Shown here piece by piece: positions 1-12,755 of a DNA stretch of 64,000 nt. The stretch is from Prostheceraeus crozeri (lineage: Eukaryota > Platyhelminthes > Polycladida > Euryleptidae). The DNA lies in assembly GCA_907163375.1 (NCBI GenBank), contig CAJQUW010000468.1, forward strand, positions 62,001 through 126,000, written 5' to 3'. The translations under genes were made by a program, and so were the position numbers. The notes beneath the pieces are model-generated. The model was given only the letters and a program-made list of their open reading frames with translations, searched no databases and was not told the DNA's origin. Numbering within the stretch: position 1 is the stretch's first letter; the number at the start of each line of letters is the position of its first letter.

Positions 1-1036
1 GCACATATCTCCATCTGCATCAACGATATTTGGAGCTATTTTTTGCGAATTAAAGTCTTCAGTCCTGAGAACACATCCTCTCATGGTGCTGCAACTATCC
101 ATCAATAGACTCATAATGTTATGGAGGCATATTGTCTTTGTAGAAAGGCGCTTCTACAGTTTCGCAATGTTCAATGGCTTTACGGCCTGTTAACTTCAGT
201 GCTTCAATATGATGAGTGAATGAATCAATTGTCGTCCCAAAAATGACGAAGGGGGGTCAGGGGTATGATTTTTTGACGGATTTGAACAACTCACTAGACC
301 CAACCGAATTCAATATCTCAAGGCGGAATATCAGAAATTTCCGTCTGGAGGCGGAAAATTCTCATAGGCGGTTGTATGCAGTACGCAAGCGATGCATAGG
401 CTTTGAAAGAAGAAAATGAAAGAAGGCTGGATAAGGCTGAGATGTAAGCGTCGAATGTGTGGTGTTTGATGTGTCAGTCGGAACGATACCAAAGCGGGGA
501 AATGAGAACGCGTTTGAACTTGGATCCTAAAAGCAGCATCATCCGTAGAAATCGTTAGAAGTGAGAAGTGACAGGAAAAATATCGGAAGGGCGTCCGATA
601 TTTTTCCTGGGACGAAACGTTGGCATCTAATTGCCGTCTGCTGGACCTAACAGTTAAAGCAGCCTTCGACTGTCAGACGTGGAGGAGATCCATTAGAAGA
701 AATAGTCTGATCCAATGTAATTGAAACAAAAGGACTCAAAACGTCGAAAGTAAACAATACAAAGAAGCATAACGAAACAAATGAAAAGTCCTGTCTGTCA
801 CTTCCTATAAAATCGCAAATAAACTTTATCAAAAATGCGAGCAACGGCATTCGATCCTGCAGGCCATAACAGGGAGAATTCTTTCAGTTAGAAAGGAGGA
901 TCTCGATGTGCTTTGGAGTTAACATTAATTTTGGTATTTGTCAAAATTAACTCAATCTCAAACGAGTTTACGATTACTAAATATGACTATATAGAGAGTA
1001 CAGATGACACTTAATGATGGTCACAAATTTCACAAT

Positions 1037-1472
1037 TCCATTTAATTAAGACAAGTAACCTGGCAAACGATAAACTTATCAAATTTCAACAGATGTAGCC
1101 ACCACGAGACATGTTTCGGCCTGTTGGCTCTCATCAGTCGTGGGTAGGTTTGAACCAGCGACGTTGGAGCTACTTGTCTTAACATGTAGTAAGTAGTACC
1201 TGCGTGAAGCGCCTCAATCTCGGATGCGACATTAAGTGATTGCAAAATGCCATCTGCCCTCCACGTGCCTGCGTTAAAGCAGTGCCTTCCTGGCTAATTC
1301 ACGCTCTCAACAGATGGTCAACAGGTGGCCTTGTGGTTAGAGGGCATGCTTGCACGTCCTCTTGCTCCAACGTCGCTGGTTCAAACCTACCCACGACTGA
1401 TGAGGCTCAACAGGCCGAAACACGTCTCGTGGTGTTTACATCTGTTGAGATTTGATAAATCCATTTAATTAA
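1037..1472. repeat. Fold-back pair of tRNA-derived SINE-like arms flanked by a 13-bp direct repeat
   Basis: Two copies of the same sequence lie in opposite orientation: the right arm at about 1,352-1,458 and the left arm at about 1,065-1,172. The right arm continues leftwards into a Pol III promoter-like segment at about 1,323-1,390, with an A-box-like TGGCCTTGTGGTTAGAGG and a B-box-like GGTTCAAACC. The left arm keeps the B-box region (inverted at about 1,150-1,160) but lacks the A-box part. The sequence TCCATTTAATTAA occurs at 1,037-1,049 and again at 1,460-1,472, so the whole inverted pair looks like one insertion with a 13-bp target duplication. ORFs here are by-products of the repeat. Confidence 0.7.
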
Positions 1473-1515
1473 TCTACAAAAAGGAAATTGCCTGAGTGAG
1501 AAAATCAGTACTTAC

Positions 1516-1675
1516 AACCTGCTGTTCATTGTCTGTGCTTGGTTCATCCATAAAAACTGAGTCATCGTAAACTTCACCCTGAGTAGATCTTCGATTGGCA
1601 AGAGCCTGCCTTGCTTTGTGTATTCTTTGTGTTTCCGACTGAGACGATTGTGTCGGTGACATCATTGCTGAATGC
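1516..1675 (-). CDS. Internal coding exon of an unidentified host gene
   Basis: On the minus strand a pyrimidine-rich acceptor (ATTATTTCAG) precedes 1,675 and a consensus donor (GTAAGT) follows 1,516; an alternative donor GTTGTA would end the exon at 1,519. The exon is open and encodes about 52 residues rich in Ser, Gln and acidic residues, including a charged helix-like stretch around QRIHKARQALANRR. I do not recognise a domain. It shares strand and polar composition with the exons at 10.9-12.8, 20.9-21.9 and 25.7 kb, so one long-intron gene is the simplest reading, but linkage is inference. Confidence 0.5.
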
Positions 1676-4523
1676 CTGAAATAATGAAGCAATATTAGTC
1701 TGCGAGGCTGCAAATTCATTCAAAAGAAGCAAGAAGTCGATGAATCAATCGATTTCAGTCTATATTGACCACCATCAGGTATATAGATATCATACACATG
1801 CATGGAAAACTTATATATCGACTTATACATCAAAAATTGATTTAAATTAGTGGAATATCATTAAATGTCAAAAAACGATGGTCAGAGAGATCGAAAGACA
1901 AGGAGTTTACATCAGTCCTTCCTTAATCGTGTCCGTTCAACTAAGTTCTGCTGCTATGGCTAAGAGCCACACTTCAACTATTTCGCACACTTTGTTTTGT
2001 GTAACAGAGAAATCAGATGTCAACAGGGAACAAATGTTTAAATATTTCAGTTTCATTTGGAATGCGGAATGCCACAGATATTGTTATTTGTCGGATATTT
2101 CATTCGCGGCTTATTTCATATGACGTCTATAGTTTAATGATGAGAACTAGTCTTCAGCAGTTTTTAAGCAAATTTGTATATATACGTCATCAGACATCTA
2201 CATTCAACTTGTCATTGCTCGGAAGAAGTAAGCTGCTTTTCAGTTGCAAGTTGCATGAAAAGTGTACTACCAGCGCTGTGTTGATTATGTTTTCATGATG
2301 CTAGCGCGGAAAACCCTATAGGTTACTGATGTCACATGTAAATAAAGTATAATATATTAAAGTAAGAATCTCCCGGTTCAAATGATGAACTTCATGTTTT
2401 TGTATTTACCCTTTGTTAATGTGCTGCTAAATAACAAGATTTTAAAATTCGCTACAAATTCTTTTGATTCATTATTAAAATCCTTCCGAAAATTTGGTGC
2501 ATAAAAATTTATGTCCTGTCCTTGCAGAAATAGATTGCTATGTCCGTCATGGAGGACATGATTTCAGGATGCACAGACGGGTGGGCCATCCTTGCCCAAG
2601 TGGTTGCAGGATCTCATCAATATATTCAATTAGAGAAATTAAATCACTCAGTGAAAATTTAAAATAGGTTTGGAAGAGAGTCAAGTTATTTATTGTAAAT
2701 GTGTCAAAGTTGTGCAAAAAGTTGGTCAATATATTTCGACTATTTACACCATAACCATTATCAAGAAAAGAATGAGATAAGCAAAATTCAACTCAACTCA
2801 GTGAAAAGACAATTCTTTCTCACTTCAAGTCTAATTCCCTCAACTAATAGCTTTGCACTGTTGACTGAACTTTTGCTTCATATAGGTACGAGTTGATATA
2901 AAGACTAGAGACCTGCGAAGCTTCAAGATTCGATTCGCGAATCGGATGACGATTCGACAGTCGAAATTGTGATTAAAAAAATTTGAATCGGTTCGCGTGG
3001 ACTGGCCAAAAATTGTTTCAAATGTTTTCTTTTGATTTGCAGCCTCCCGTTCATTAATACTTGAAAGTGACATTGCAATATGTTTGAGATGCTGGATTCT
3101 CACTGAAAATATCTAAAAGCGACGGTTGCTGAACTGCGTCATTAATATAATTGCTTCATGTGCTACATGTTGCTCAGATCAGTGTTTCTGACTCGGTCGA
3201 TATTTCTGACCGAGTCTGATATACTTCGCAATTAGAAGAGACCAACCAGCCGATTCGAATTTAAAATAAGCTAAAAAGCGAATTCTTAACTCAGGAAAGC
3301 GGAAAAAAGCGAGTGCACAATTTTTAATCAAGCAATGTAGAATAGCCATGTAACGACATAATAAACCATCAAACCATACACTACCACGAATACTACGAAC
3401 CTGTGTAGATTGCGAGGATTACTTGCTGGTACAAAAATGATGACGGAGTACCTCCTAGGAGGCATTTTTCTTCTTGTTAAACGATTCGCAAATGCACCAG
3501 ACCATATTTATACATAAACTAGTTTTTGTATTCTATTAATGATCAGACATGTAACCAGCAATCGATTTAGATTGCTTCAATTTTAGACAAATAATGTAGA
3601 TTACAAGATTGTTTCATAGGATAGTTGAAACATAGTGCCTGAAAAAAATCAACAAAAATACTACTAGGAAATTCAGCAGAATGAAGATAATTTTTTAATT
3701 TCTAATGTGGTTAAGGAAATTTCTCTAACTTCCATGCTTCTAACTACTAAATTAGCCTAAAGCTTTGACCGTCTCTTTTATCTGAATATTCCAAAGCATA
3801 TTGATATTTTCAAGTATATTTATTAGATAGGGGTCAGTCAACGAAAGGACACAAAAGGTTTAATCTGATGATCGCTCCAGGTTTCTTCACTACTCGTAAG
3901 CCTAATAATATGCTAGTAATATTGCTTACTAGGATGCATTTTCGTGAAGGAAGATAATGCTCACAATTAGGCTATATTATTGAAGCAAAATTTGATCCTT
4001 TATTAAATGGACATTGTAGCAAGTGTTAATTTAGATGCAAAAGTGTCAACGTGTATATTTACGATCAATGAAATTGAAATTGCTGAATTATGCAGCCCTA
4101 TAATGATTAGATGACACATATTTCTAAAATAGAATTTTTACGACAATGGACGGCTGCCAAAGAGAGAAAATTATGTAGTCAATGATTTACATTCGAGTGG
4201 GCTCTTCACAGACCCTTTCCGTCAAGCTTTTAACTATAAGTGGGTCTATTCCAGAGATCAAAACTGCGTGCTATGAGACATATATTAGTACTCTTCCAAT
4301 CAAAACTTTGCAGTGTAATATATACATCAATCAACAATACACATAGGTAAATATACATCAATATTATAAATTTAAATTGATAAAAAACGACGATAAATAA
4401 TAATATTGGATAAACCTATGAAAATACTCCATAAAGAACTATGACTATGCAGCCTACTTCAACGGCCAATAATCAAGATCATGCTCCATGCACGTCTACT
4501 AGAATATGCAACCAATCCCAAGC
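1676..4523. other. No supported gene
   Basis: AT-rich host sequence. Only short ORFs without recognisable motifs or paired splice sites are seen. A small hairpin at about 3,191-3,222 (GACTCGGTC ... GACCGAGTC, 9-bp stem) is the only structure I noticed. Confidence 0.5.
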
Positions 4524-4657
4524 TTTGAATTGAATTGGAAATAGCCAATATTGGAAGATGCTGATTCTATTTTCGTCTTCAATATTTTGTAATAAATAAC
4601 GAAAACGAAAATATAATCAATATCTTTCAATATTAGCTCTTTCCAATTCAATTCAAA
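4524..4657. repeat. Near-perfect palindrome of about 134 bp (hairpin/MITE-like)
   Basis: The left half begins TTTGAATTGAATTGG and the right half ends CCAATTCAATTCAAAA. The halves are imperfect reverse complements along their length (for example AGCCAATATTGGAAGATG against the complement of TATCTTTCAATATTAGCT), with little or no loop. This is the structure expected of a small fold-back element or hairpin MITE. There is no coding content. Confidence 0.65.
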
Positions 4658-5975
4658 ACATGACAAATAGCCAAGATAATTCATCTAAGACCAAGTCCAA
4701 GCGTTTACGGTGCAAGGTTCTCATTGTCTTGGATCGTTGACTTCACTTTCTCTGGTTAAATTTTATGTGAGCATTCCTATTTTTTGACGCATTTGCCAGA
4801 AGTCACAAGTTGTTGAAGCACACCAGACAAGTCGATACCGTATAGGTTAGGACACAGAAGCTATGAAAATACATGTAGGCTATATAGCGGGTGAAGTATG
4901 ACGTAATCAGTGTGACTGCAATAATGTAAACGGTAGTCAAATTATTTACAAAATAGTGCATTAGGCCTACTGGTACATCTATTCTTCATTCTATAACTCA
5001 GAAAAATTCAGGTGGTTATGAGAAAAGAGGCTACACGTATCCGATTATATCAGTATCATATTAATGTCTTTATCAGTAGATGCAAAATAATTATTATACA
5101 TCAACTTTTTGCCTAATTACACGTGCTTCACGAAAATCACAGTGAAAGTGACAGTGCAATAAAAAAATTCAACAGAAAAAATTGCGTTGTGTACATTATC
5201 ATCTCAATTTCTTAGGCCTATTTATCAACATTATGCAATGCATCTCACTCATTCATTCGCATAAACTGAACAGTCTGTTTCACTAGTCCAACATCAATCT
5301 TCTAAGAGCACTCGGTAGTTGACCTACCGTGAGTCTAAGGCAAGCCAGCATGGATTGATGTCCCGAATTCCTTGACTGATAAATACGATGACATTCATTT
5401 GTAGCATATAGCCCGCTTGTACTTTCAACATGCATCAATTCAGACTCGTGTAAAAGCTATAGCACCATGGCCTTAAAGTTACTGTAAAAAAATGTGCATG
5501 TACCGGTACGCACTACGACAAGGCTTTGCCTTCAAGAATTGCTACAACATGACTTTTTTGCTAATAAGGGCACATTCTCCAATTCCTATAATATAGACCA
5601 TGCAATCGTCAAGATATGCATTCAATTTTCAACACATGGATGAAAGCATGACTAAGGTAAAGGGCAACATGACATAAAGTCGCGTTGCGTTTTCAACATC
5701 TAAAAAAGGCTTGTATTACGAAGAACTTTTTCCCTGCTCTACCAAAAAAGCGAAAAAAACGAATGCCACTCAATAAAAGTGAAAATTCAGGCATATTTTC
5801 TAAAAAGCGAATGTCTGCGTGGTCTGAATTAACTAACGCATTTAAAGCAGAATTGCAAATGGTCCATTTGCAGATTCGTTGGCCTCTATCTTACAAGGCT
5901 ATGGGACATACGTTTTAGACTATAGTTCGTCAGGACTCTTGGGCCAAAGTGTGGCTTACTAAAACAGTGAATTAT
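4658..5975. other. No supported gene
   Basis: AT-rich sequence with only short, motif-less ORFs; nothing else seen. Confidence 0.5.
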
Positions 5976-6650
5976 ACTACGTGTGTGAAGTTAGCACCGC
6001 CACTCAGCACCGTCATCTTGAAAATGGAATGTGCCACTCAAATAAACCTAACAGATCGATGCATTTGGTGTGTGCCAGCATGTGCCACCCATTATTTTGA
6101 AAGAATTCCCTCTAGTTTAGGAAAAATCGCTGCTCGAAAGTTCGACATGGCTGTGATGTGAAGTTAGCACCGCCACTAATTTTTTTTCCAAAATACACAA
6201 TCAAAACATACGAAACACGCACAACAGACAGAAGACCATGAAAACCTTTGTGCCAGCAAGTTTCAGCACCTAAATCCCCGTACTTGCTGAGAAATTAGTC
6301 CCCGAAACCACAAAATGGCGGTGATGTGAAGTTAGCACCGCCACTGAAGTCTTTTTTTAAAATACGCAAATAAAACACGCGAGACAAGTACAACTGAGAG
6401 ATGACCATCAAAAACATTGTGCTAGCAAGTTTCTTCTCCTAAGACGCCGTACTTGCGGAGAAATTAGCCCCCGAAAGCTCAATGTTCTGGCGGTGTTGTG
6501 AAGTTAGCACCGCCACTAAAATGTCAGAATCGATCTAGATGGAGTGTGCCAGCATGTGCCACCCATTATTTCACGAAAATCCCACCAGATCCGGTAGAAA
6601 ACCAACCCGAAAGCTCAATGGCGGTGATGTGAAGTTGGCACAAAGATATT
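5976..6650 (+). repeat. Satellite-bearing mobile repeat, left copy (four roughly 170-bp units)
   Basis: Four related units each end in a block of the form GGCGGTGATGTGAAGTTAGC followed by ACCGCCACT, so each junction carries the inverted motif GGCGGTG ... CACCGCC. Units also share phrases such as TGTGCCAGCATGTGCCACCC. A second copy lies inverted at 9,118-9,632, and a partial direct copy at 7,983-8,150. The layout, a short tandem core inside a dispersed element, resembles satellite-containing non-autonomous elements known from marine invertebrates; the family name is not established here. Confidence 0.75.
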
Positions 6651-7982
6651 TAATATTATAAAGGGCTAGATAGGAAATAGACGTGTTTTTACCTTGTGTG
6701 CAACGAAACCAGTGAAAATCAGCTGATATTCCATGAATTTGAAAATACATGTATTTGTAAGCAAGCAACACAGATTCCTTTTCAGTACCTCTTTTTAGTA
6801 ATTACAGAACCAAAACGCATTTTAATAATAAATCAAGGAATTTTTATACATGTCTGAAAAAAGCGTCCAAATTGCAACAAATACTAATAGTTTATTCTAC
6901 TTTTTCAGATGTCTTGAAAAACGCAGTTGTAAATAAGAGCATCCCGTTTCATACAATTCTTTCAATTGGACTTTATTGCATTATTTTATGTGAGTTGATT
7001 ATTAAATCTGAAGAGCGCATGTTATATAGGAATAGCACAAATGAAAACCAATTGTTTCATTCTTAGATAAAAGCAGAGTGAAGTTCACTTATAATTCACC
7101 TAATACATGACTAAATGACTTTTCTGAACAGAAAAAAGAGCCGCGTCTTTACTTTTGATCATGCAGATTTGTTTCTTTATAATAAGTACGAAGCCTGGCT
7201 ATGGTTGTACATGTACATCGTTGCTGTGCCCACCGTTGCCCGGCCACGCCAAACGCGACTGCCAAGCTTGCCATCTAACGTGTAAATGTAATTTTGCGGT
7301 AAGAAATTACCTGACACAACAGAAAAAATATATATGAATCATCAGAAAATTTGATATAAAATTGGCTTCAGCAAATAAAAACAAACAACATACATTACGC
7401 ACGTTATACAATGCACATTGACAACATCTTTGACATTGACAGACATCCGATGATCGATTCCACTTGGACCTAAAATGCCCTCTGTTAATTATCTGCAATA
7501 TATGGATCCATGTTGTAGTTTCGGCCTGGTGAATAGCTCGAAGAGCGTTGTTGACATGGTTGAGCCTTACTAATAGCCATTTGCTCAGGGTAATACTCGG
7601 ATTCTCACTGAATTTGTTGATAGTCATGAATTCTACAGAGGGAGTTGTGTGTTTAACAATACTCATCAGTCTTCATGTGAATATTTTTTCTTCCAAATTG
7701 ATAGTACTGCACTAAATTGCTGTATCACCGCTCTCATCTTTCATAATTTTTTTCAGAGAAACTGCTGAACGAATATTTTTCAAACTTATCATATAGTATC
7801 AGTGAATTGTGATTTACATCATGTGCCATTTCCAAGGCTTTTTGTAGCATTGCACACCGTAAAGCCGACAAAACAGCAATTTCGCCCCATTGCCGTAATG
7901 CTTTTTTTGCCACGATAAGGACCGTACTAAAATGGGTTCAAATTTAGGCATCTATTTCTCATCTAGCCCTTTTAAACAATTA

Positions 7983-8150
7983 AATATCTTTGAGTTGGCA
8001 CCGCCATCTTGAAAAATGCATGTGCCAGTCAAACCAACGATCAGAATCGATCTAGATAGAGTGTGCCAGCATGTGCCACTCGTTTATTTCAAGAAAATCC
8101 CACCAGATCCAGTGGAAAACCAATCCGAAAGCTCAATGGCGGTGATGTGA
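7983..8150 (+). repeat. Partial copy of the GGCGGTG satellite element
   Basis: A single unit in the same orientation as the copy at 5,976-6,650, from GAGTTGGCACCGCCATCTTG to GGCGGTGATGTGAA, with the same internal CAGAATCGATCTAGAT and AAAATCCCACCAGATCC phrases. It directly precedes a LINE fragment. Confidence 0.7.
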
Positions 8151-8212
8151 ACCAATGCAAGAAAGCCGCAAGACATCTGTTTTTCATACGAACCTGAAAG
8201 ATACTTTTAACA

Positions 8213-8560
8213 AATGAAGATCTTGTTTACATTTACAAACGTTTTGTCTTTCCAATCTTGGAATGTTGTAACCCTTTATTCACTGGTTTGATCAACAAAA
8301 ATTCTGAGCAATTAGAGAAGATTCAAATGCAATATCATCACATAATATGTGGTGTTCATTGTGATTGCGGAGAAGTTCCGTCCCTCGCCTCAAGAAGAAA
8401 AAATCACTAAAATTATTATCGGCCATGTCCGACGCCAACCATGCTCATCATACATTGCTTCCTCCAACGCTGCGATTTTCTGGACATAATGAGATGTCCT
8501 TTTGTAAAACACAAAGAAGATTTAAATCATGAACACATTGTACAAGAATTCTTTGACTTA
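8213..8560 (+). pseudogene. LINE reverse transcriptase C-terminal fragment
   Basis: Conceptual translation shows the thumb/C-terminal region typical of CR1/Jockey-type LINE polyproteins: VFPILECCNPLFTGL, then QLEKIQMQYHHIICG, then a SRRK-type basic motif, then LHHTLPPTLRF in another frame after a frameshift near 8,398. There is no catalytic palm in this stretch and no intact ORF. A dead 5'-truncated LINE copy is the natural reading. Confidence 0.6.
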
Positions 8561-9117
8561 GTAAGTGATTTGAGCGATCGTCAACCCCTGAGAATATTTT
8601 GCTTTGGATATCGAATGTGTATATATCATCTTAACTTTGAAATTTATGGATGTATCGTCTCGTAATTGGAACGATTCTTGTTATAAATGTCTCAAAACAC
8701 CTTCTGTACCGTCTGATTTTCAATCTCATAATAAACGAGTAAAATTATTATTATTATTATGTAACTACATCTACTTGTCCAGCATTGATGTAAGAGTAAA
8801 GAAATCTCTTTAAACCGAAGGCCTTCTGAAATAAAGTATAGAAAATGCTTAGTGCTTGGAATGCATGCTTCAAATTACTTGTAGACTTTCGTATGCGAGA
8901 CGATGTTATACACAGATAATTTTCACACACAAATCAAACCACTTCGTTCTGCATTTCAGAAATAAACAGTTGTTCAACAAAAATTAAACACCCGATATGC
9001 GCTTGGACTGAACGAAACCAGCTCATGCAATGAGTTCGTTTTGATAAGTCAGGAGAGAAAGAATTCCAGTGGTCGTCTTTTATGATAGCCAAGCCAAATA
9101 ATTCCTACCGTAGGTTT

Positions 9118-9632
9118 GACTGGTACATGCATTTTTCAAGATGGCGGTGCCAACTTCACATCACCGCCAGAACATTGAGCTTTCGGGTTGGTTTTCTACC
9201 GGATCTGGTGGGATTTTCGTGAAATAATGGGTGGCACATGCTGGCACACCCCATCTAGATCGATTCTGACATTTTAGTGGCGGTGCTAACTTCACATCAC
9301 CGCCATTTTGTGGTTTCGGGGACTAATTTCTCAGCAAGTACGGGGATTTAGGTGCTGAAACTTGCTGGCACAAAGGTTTTCATGGTCTTCTGTCTGTTGT
9401 GCGTGTTTCGTATGTTTTGATTGTGTATTTTGGAAAAAAAATTAGTGGCGGTGCTAACTTCACATCACAGCCATGTCGAACTTTCGAGCAGCGATTTTTC
9501 CTAAACTAGAGGGAATTCTTTCAAAATAATGGGTGGCACATGCTGGCACACACCAAATGCATCGATCTGTTGGGTTTATTTGAGTGGCACATTCCATTTT
9601 CAAGATGGCGGTGCTAACTTCACACACGTAAT
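9118..9632 (-). repeat. Satellite-bearing mobile repeat, inverted copy (three units)
   Basis: The reverse complement of this segment matches 5,976-6,650 closely and in the same unit order, but lacks one unit (the one at about 6,350-6,510 in the left copy). Together the copies form a long inverted repeat with a loop of about 2.5 kb containing the partial third copy. Confidence 0.75.
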
Positions 9633-10946
9633 TATACTACACATCCTAAAACACGAACTCATGCTAACAGTTCATGACGCAAGGAAGCAAAACTCAAAAG
9701 AATATAACATACAATGTATAAACAGAAAAATAAGAAAAGATTGAAAGATTGCTTTGTGCATCAGTATACCATCCGATCTTTTGACAATGTCCATCAGACT
9801 TCTTTCAGTCTGATTACACGTCTTTTAGTAAAGGCGGATTACATATTTATCACACAGCGATTACATCTTTATGGGATTCGAGGATGAACAGGATCTGTTT
9901 ACTTGTGGGAATCGAAAAGGCAAAGATTGATGTAGAGGATTTGTTTACATGTGCGGATCGCAAAAAGGCATACTGTATTTATTGATGGGATGAATTTAAT
10001 GACAGGATCAGTTTACATGTGGGAAACGCAACAATTGAATGATGTCTGATTTATCTTTGTGACATATCTTTCAAGACATATCATTACCTATTCAGTATTT
10101 TGTCAGCCACTATGTGTGGGACCCGCTCGTCTGGGTTTCAGTGTTCAGGTTAGGGGTCGAAACACAACTAGACGAGTACCTGCTGATGACTGACGGACTG
10201 CAGCATTATGTTTTATATCCCTTAATCGGTAGCTGAAGTAGTGGTCGATGTATTGTAATTCAAATGAAGAAATGTGGAATTACATGAAGTACTATAGACG
10301 GATGAAGAAACTGGCGATAACAAATTCAAGTGAAGAAATAGTATTTTCCATGTGTAGTCTTAGCTATAGTGTGTATAGTTTCATTGCTGTCGGTGTAGTA
10401 GAGTGTCATTGTAGTTCTATTGTTTACCTCCATAGACGTCTGTTTTGAATCTATGGTATTAGTATATCAACAGCAAGAATGAGTAGTATTACAAGTCTTA
10501 AGATTTCCATTTTTACCAGATATTGGGCCAAAGCTGATCAATTTTAATTCGTTGCCACGAGAAAGCTACATTGAGTTCTTTTAAGAACTGATTAATCCAA
10601 TGGTTACAGTAGTATTGCCTTTGTACACTTGCGGATTGGAGAACGCCATCAGTGCTCATTAGGACTACTTTAACTAATAATTTAAATTAATAAGCATTAT
10701 ATTCTATTATAAATGGCTACTGGGATGACTTTCACCATCGTATGAGAATTTAATGAGGCCTCTCAAATGACTTTTCTTAATGAGACTTTTTACACTTAAC
10801 TATTGCAACGTTTGAACCACCCGATTATTCAATTCTTGATGGAGGCCTACGGAAGCTTCAGAGCAAGAGGAACATTTTATCGCAACTGTATAAGGCCAAA
10901 TCTCAACCAGAGAAAATCTAGTCTGCGAAAGAAAAATCTACGGCTA
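9633..10946. other. No supported gene; degenerate short repeats
   Basis: Between about 9,890 and 10,060 a phrase like GGATCTGTTTACTTGTGGGAATCG recurs three times with variation, about 60-70 bp apart. It looks like a weak, diverged tandem repeat. No gene is supported. Confidence 0.4.
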
Positions 10947-11046
10947 TCAACTGGATTTCCCTCCGTCACTGATTTCCCGATCTTCAATTAATGATGAATG
11001 AAATAAATCTTCTTTTATGAGGGGTTGGAATTCGAGATGCTCCTGA
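10947..11046 (-). CDS. Possible terminal coding exon of the host gene
   Basis: A minus-strand acceptor (ATTTTCTACCAG) lies just before 11,046. Taking the two bases left over from the exon at 11,429-11,481, the reading frame continues for 33 residues (SQEHLEFQPLIKEDLF...) to a TGA at 10,947. The peptide is acidic and looks coding, and the phase fits. It could also splice onward from an internal donor. Confidence 0.4.
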
Positions 11047-11428
11047 CTGGTAGAAAATATATCAGATAAATGATCACCAGAAGAAAAGAATATCGAAACA
11101 TCGAATGAGGTCTGGTTCATTGGAAGCCAGTTCAAAGCGATGTCCTCATAAAATCATAAACTAAATGGTATTGAGATGAGAATGGAAGAGAAATAGAAAT
11201 CTACGATCACATATAATGTCGGGCAATCTTTTCTATGCTAAAAAGGCTATATACGCTTTTCACTAAATACGCATATTTCTTTACATGATCATTAATCTAT
11301 GTTAGTTGGATTTACTATCTTGACAATGGTTTACATATGCAGGCCAAAACGTAAAGAATAAACATGTAAGTTGAGAGAACAACAATCTTGCTAAAAGTCC
11401 GAGTAGAAAAGAAATGATTGCAATATAC

Positions 11429-11481
11429 CTGCTAGAGACATTATCAGAAGCGGAATGAACTTTTCTTCGATCCTTCGGTGG
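11429..11481 (-). CDS. Small coding exon (53 nt) of the host gene
   Basis: Acceptor CTTTATTTTCCAG and donor GTATAT flank the exon on the minus strand. In frame 0 it encodes PPKDRRKVHSASDNVSS plus two bases. It follows the 40-nt exon at 12,716-12,755 in phase and leads in phase into the exon at 11,046. The protein is not recognised; basic, Ser-rich, probably disordered. Confidence 0.5.
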
Positions 11482-12715
11482 CTGGAAAATAAAGAATTCT
11501 CATAGAAGCATTTGTATCTATTTACTTAACATGTTCATATTTAGTGTTCATGTACAGTAGAGCACATAATTGGTACATAAAACTTCCTCCATTCATCAAT
11601 TTAGTAAAATGCCGTTTGAATAACAAGGAGTTCCATTCTTATACTTCAAGTACTTGGAATGGAGGATAGCGATATTTGGACTTATTGGCAAGCTTCGTCC
11701 ATGTATGTTGAAAAGCAGGGCATTTGGGACTACAGCTGGTCACATTCAGAAATGACCAGAAATAACCATTAACACTGGAAAGCCCGGTATAAGAAATAAT
11801 AATACAAAATCACTGATGCTTTCCAAAATTGCCTATACTCACTCTGACTTCAATGGAGTGGCATTTTGAAATTAGTAAATATCTAAGTGCCAATTTGGGC
11901 ATGGGTCACCAACACAGGCGCCGCGTGCTAACAGACCATAGGCCTTCGCTCCTTAATGGATCCCTATTTCTGCAGCAGACTGCATGGACTGCATAAAATA
12001 ATTAATTCAGAGCTATCTTAATTTCAATGAATTTTCTAACTTTCTTGTACAAGTACATGTATATTTAAGTCTGACTACATAATGAAATGAAATTATGTGA
12101 GAAATAGATACTGATATCAAAATACAAATTCAACTGAAGTCCACAAACTACTATATCTTGACTACACTGCATGTGTATTGTGATTCACTTTAAGTCATAT
12201 GTGACAGCATATCTTTCTAAACAGCCTCATAATAACCATGCAGTTCTAAGCTGATTGTTCGTCGACTCTGTTTTCCTATGATTTTAAACGTCAAATGACT
12301 ATGAAGATGCAATATTGATTTCTCATATGACGCTTGATCGAATTGGTCAAGGAGCTGAGATTGCTATAGAGAATGTCCACTCTCGAGGAAGCTCTCGCCA
12401 ACGCAAGACCCTGTTGTCTTTATTATAGCCTGTCAATCACTTATATGTTTCAAATTTAGTGTTGCTAATTTTTTTTGTACTCCTCATATTCTATCCTTTG
12501 AGAGTAACTTAGTTTTTATTTCAACGCCATTAACTTCGTGCACGATGGTTAGTTTTCCTGCATAATCCCTCGGACGACTGGCCGGTGAACAAAATGACCA
12601 CTGATGAAATCGCCGACATAAACGTAGTATATGCGACTTGAAACAGTAAAATCACATATCATCACATATCAAATCATAGTAAAAATAGTTGAAGATCCTG
12701 TATTTGACAGCTTAC

Positions 12716-12755
12716 CGCTGGCGCTCTGAACGTATTTGAGAGTAGTGACTTGAGA
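12716..12755 (-). CDS. Microexon (40 nt) of the host gene
   Basis: The minus strand shows ACACTTTACAG directly before and GTAAGC directly after a 40-nt segment. In the frame needed by the next exon it reads LKSLLSNTFRAPA. This frame does not follow directly from the end of the exon at 20,906, so at least one further exon would be needed between them. Confidence 0.45.

Noticed and set aside
7307-7666. 119-residue minus-strand ORF
   Set aside because: No domain, no splice sites of quality, and a hydrophobic Cys/Phe-rich end typical of chance ORFs in AT-rich DNA.
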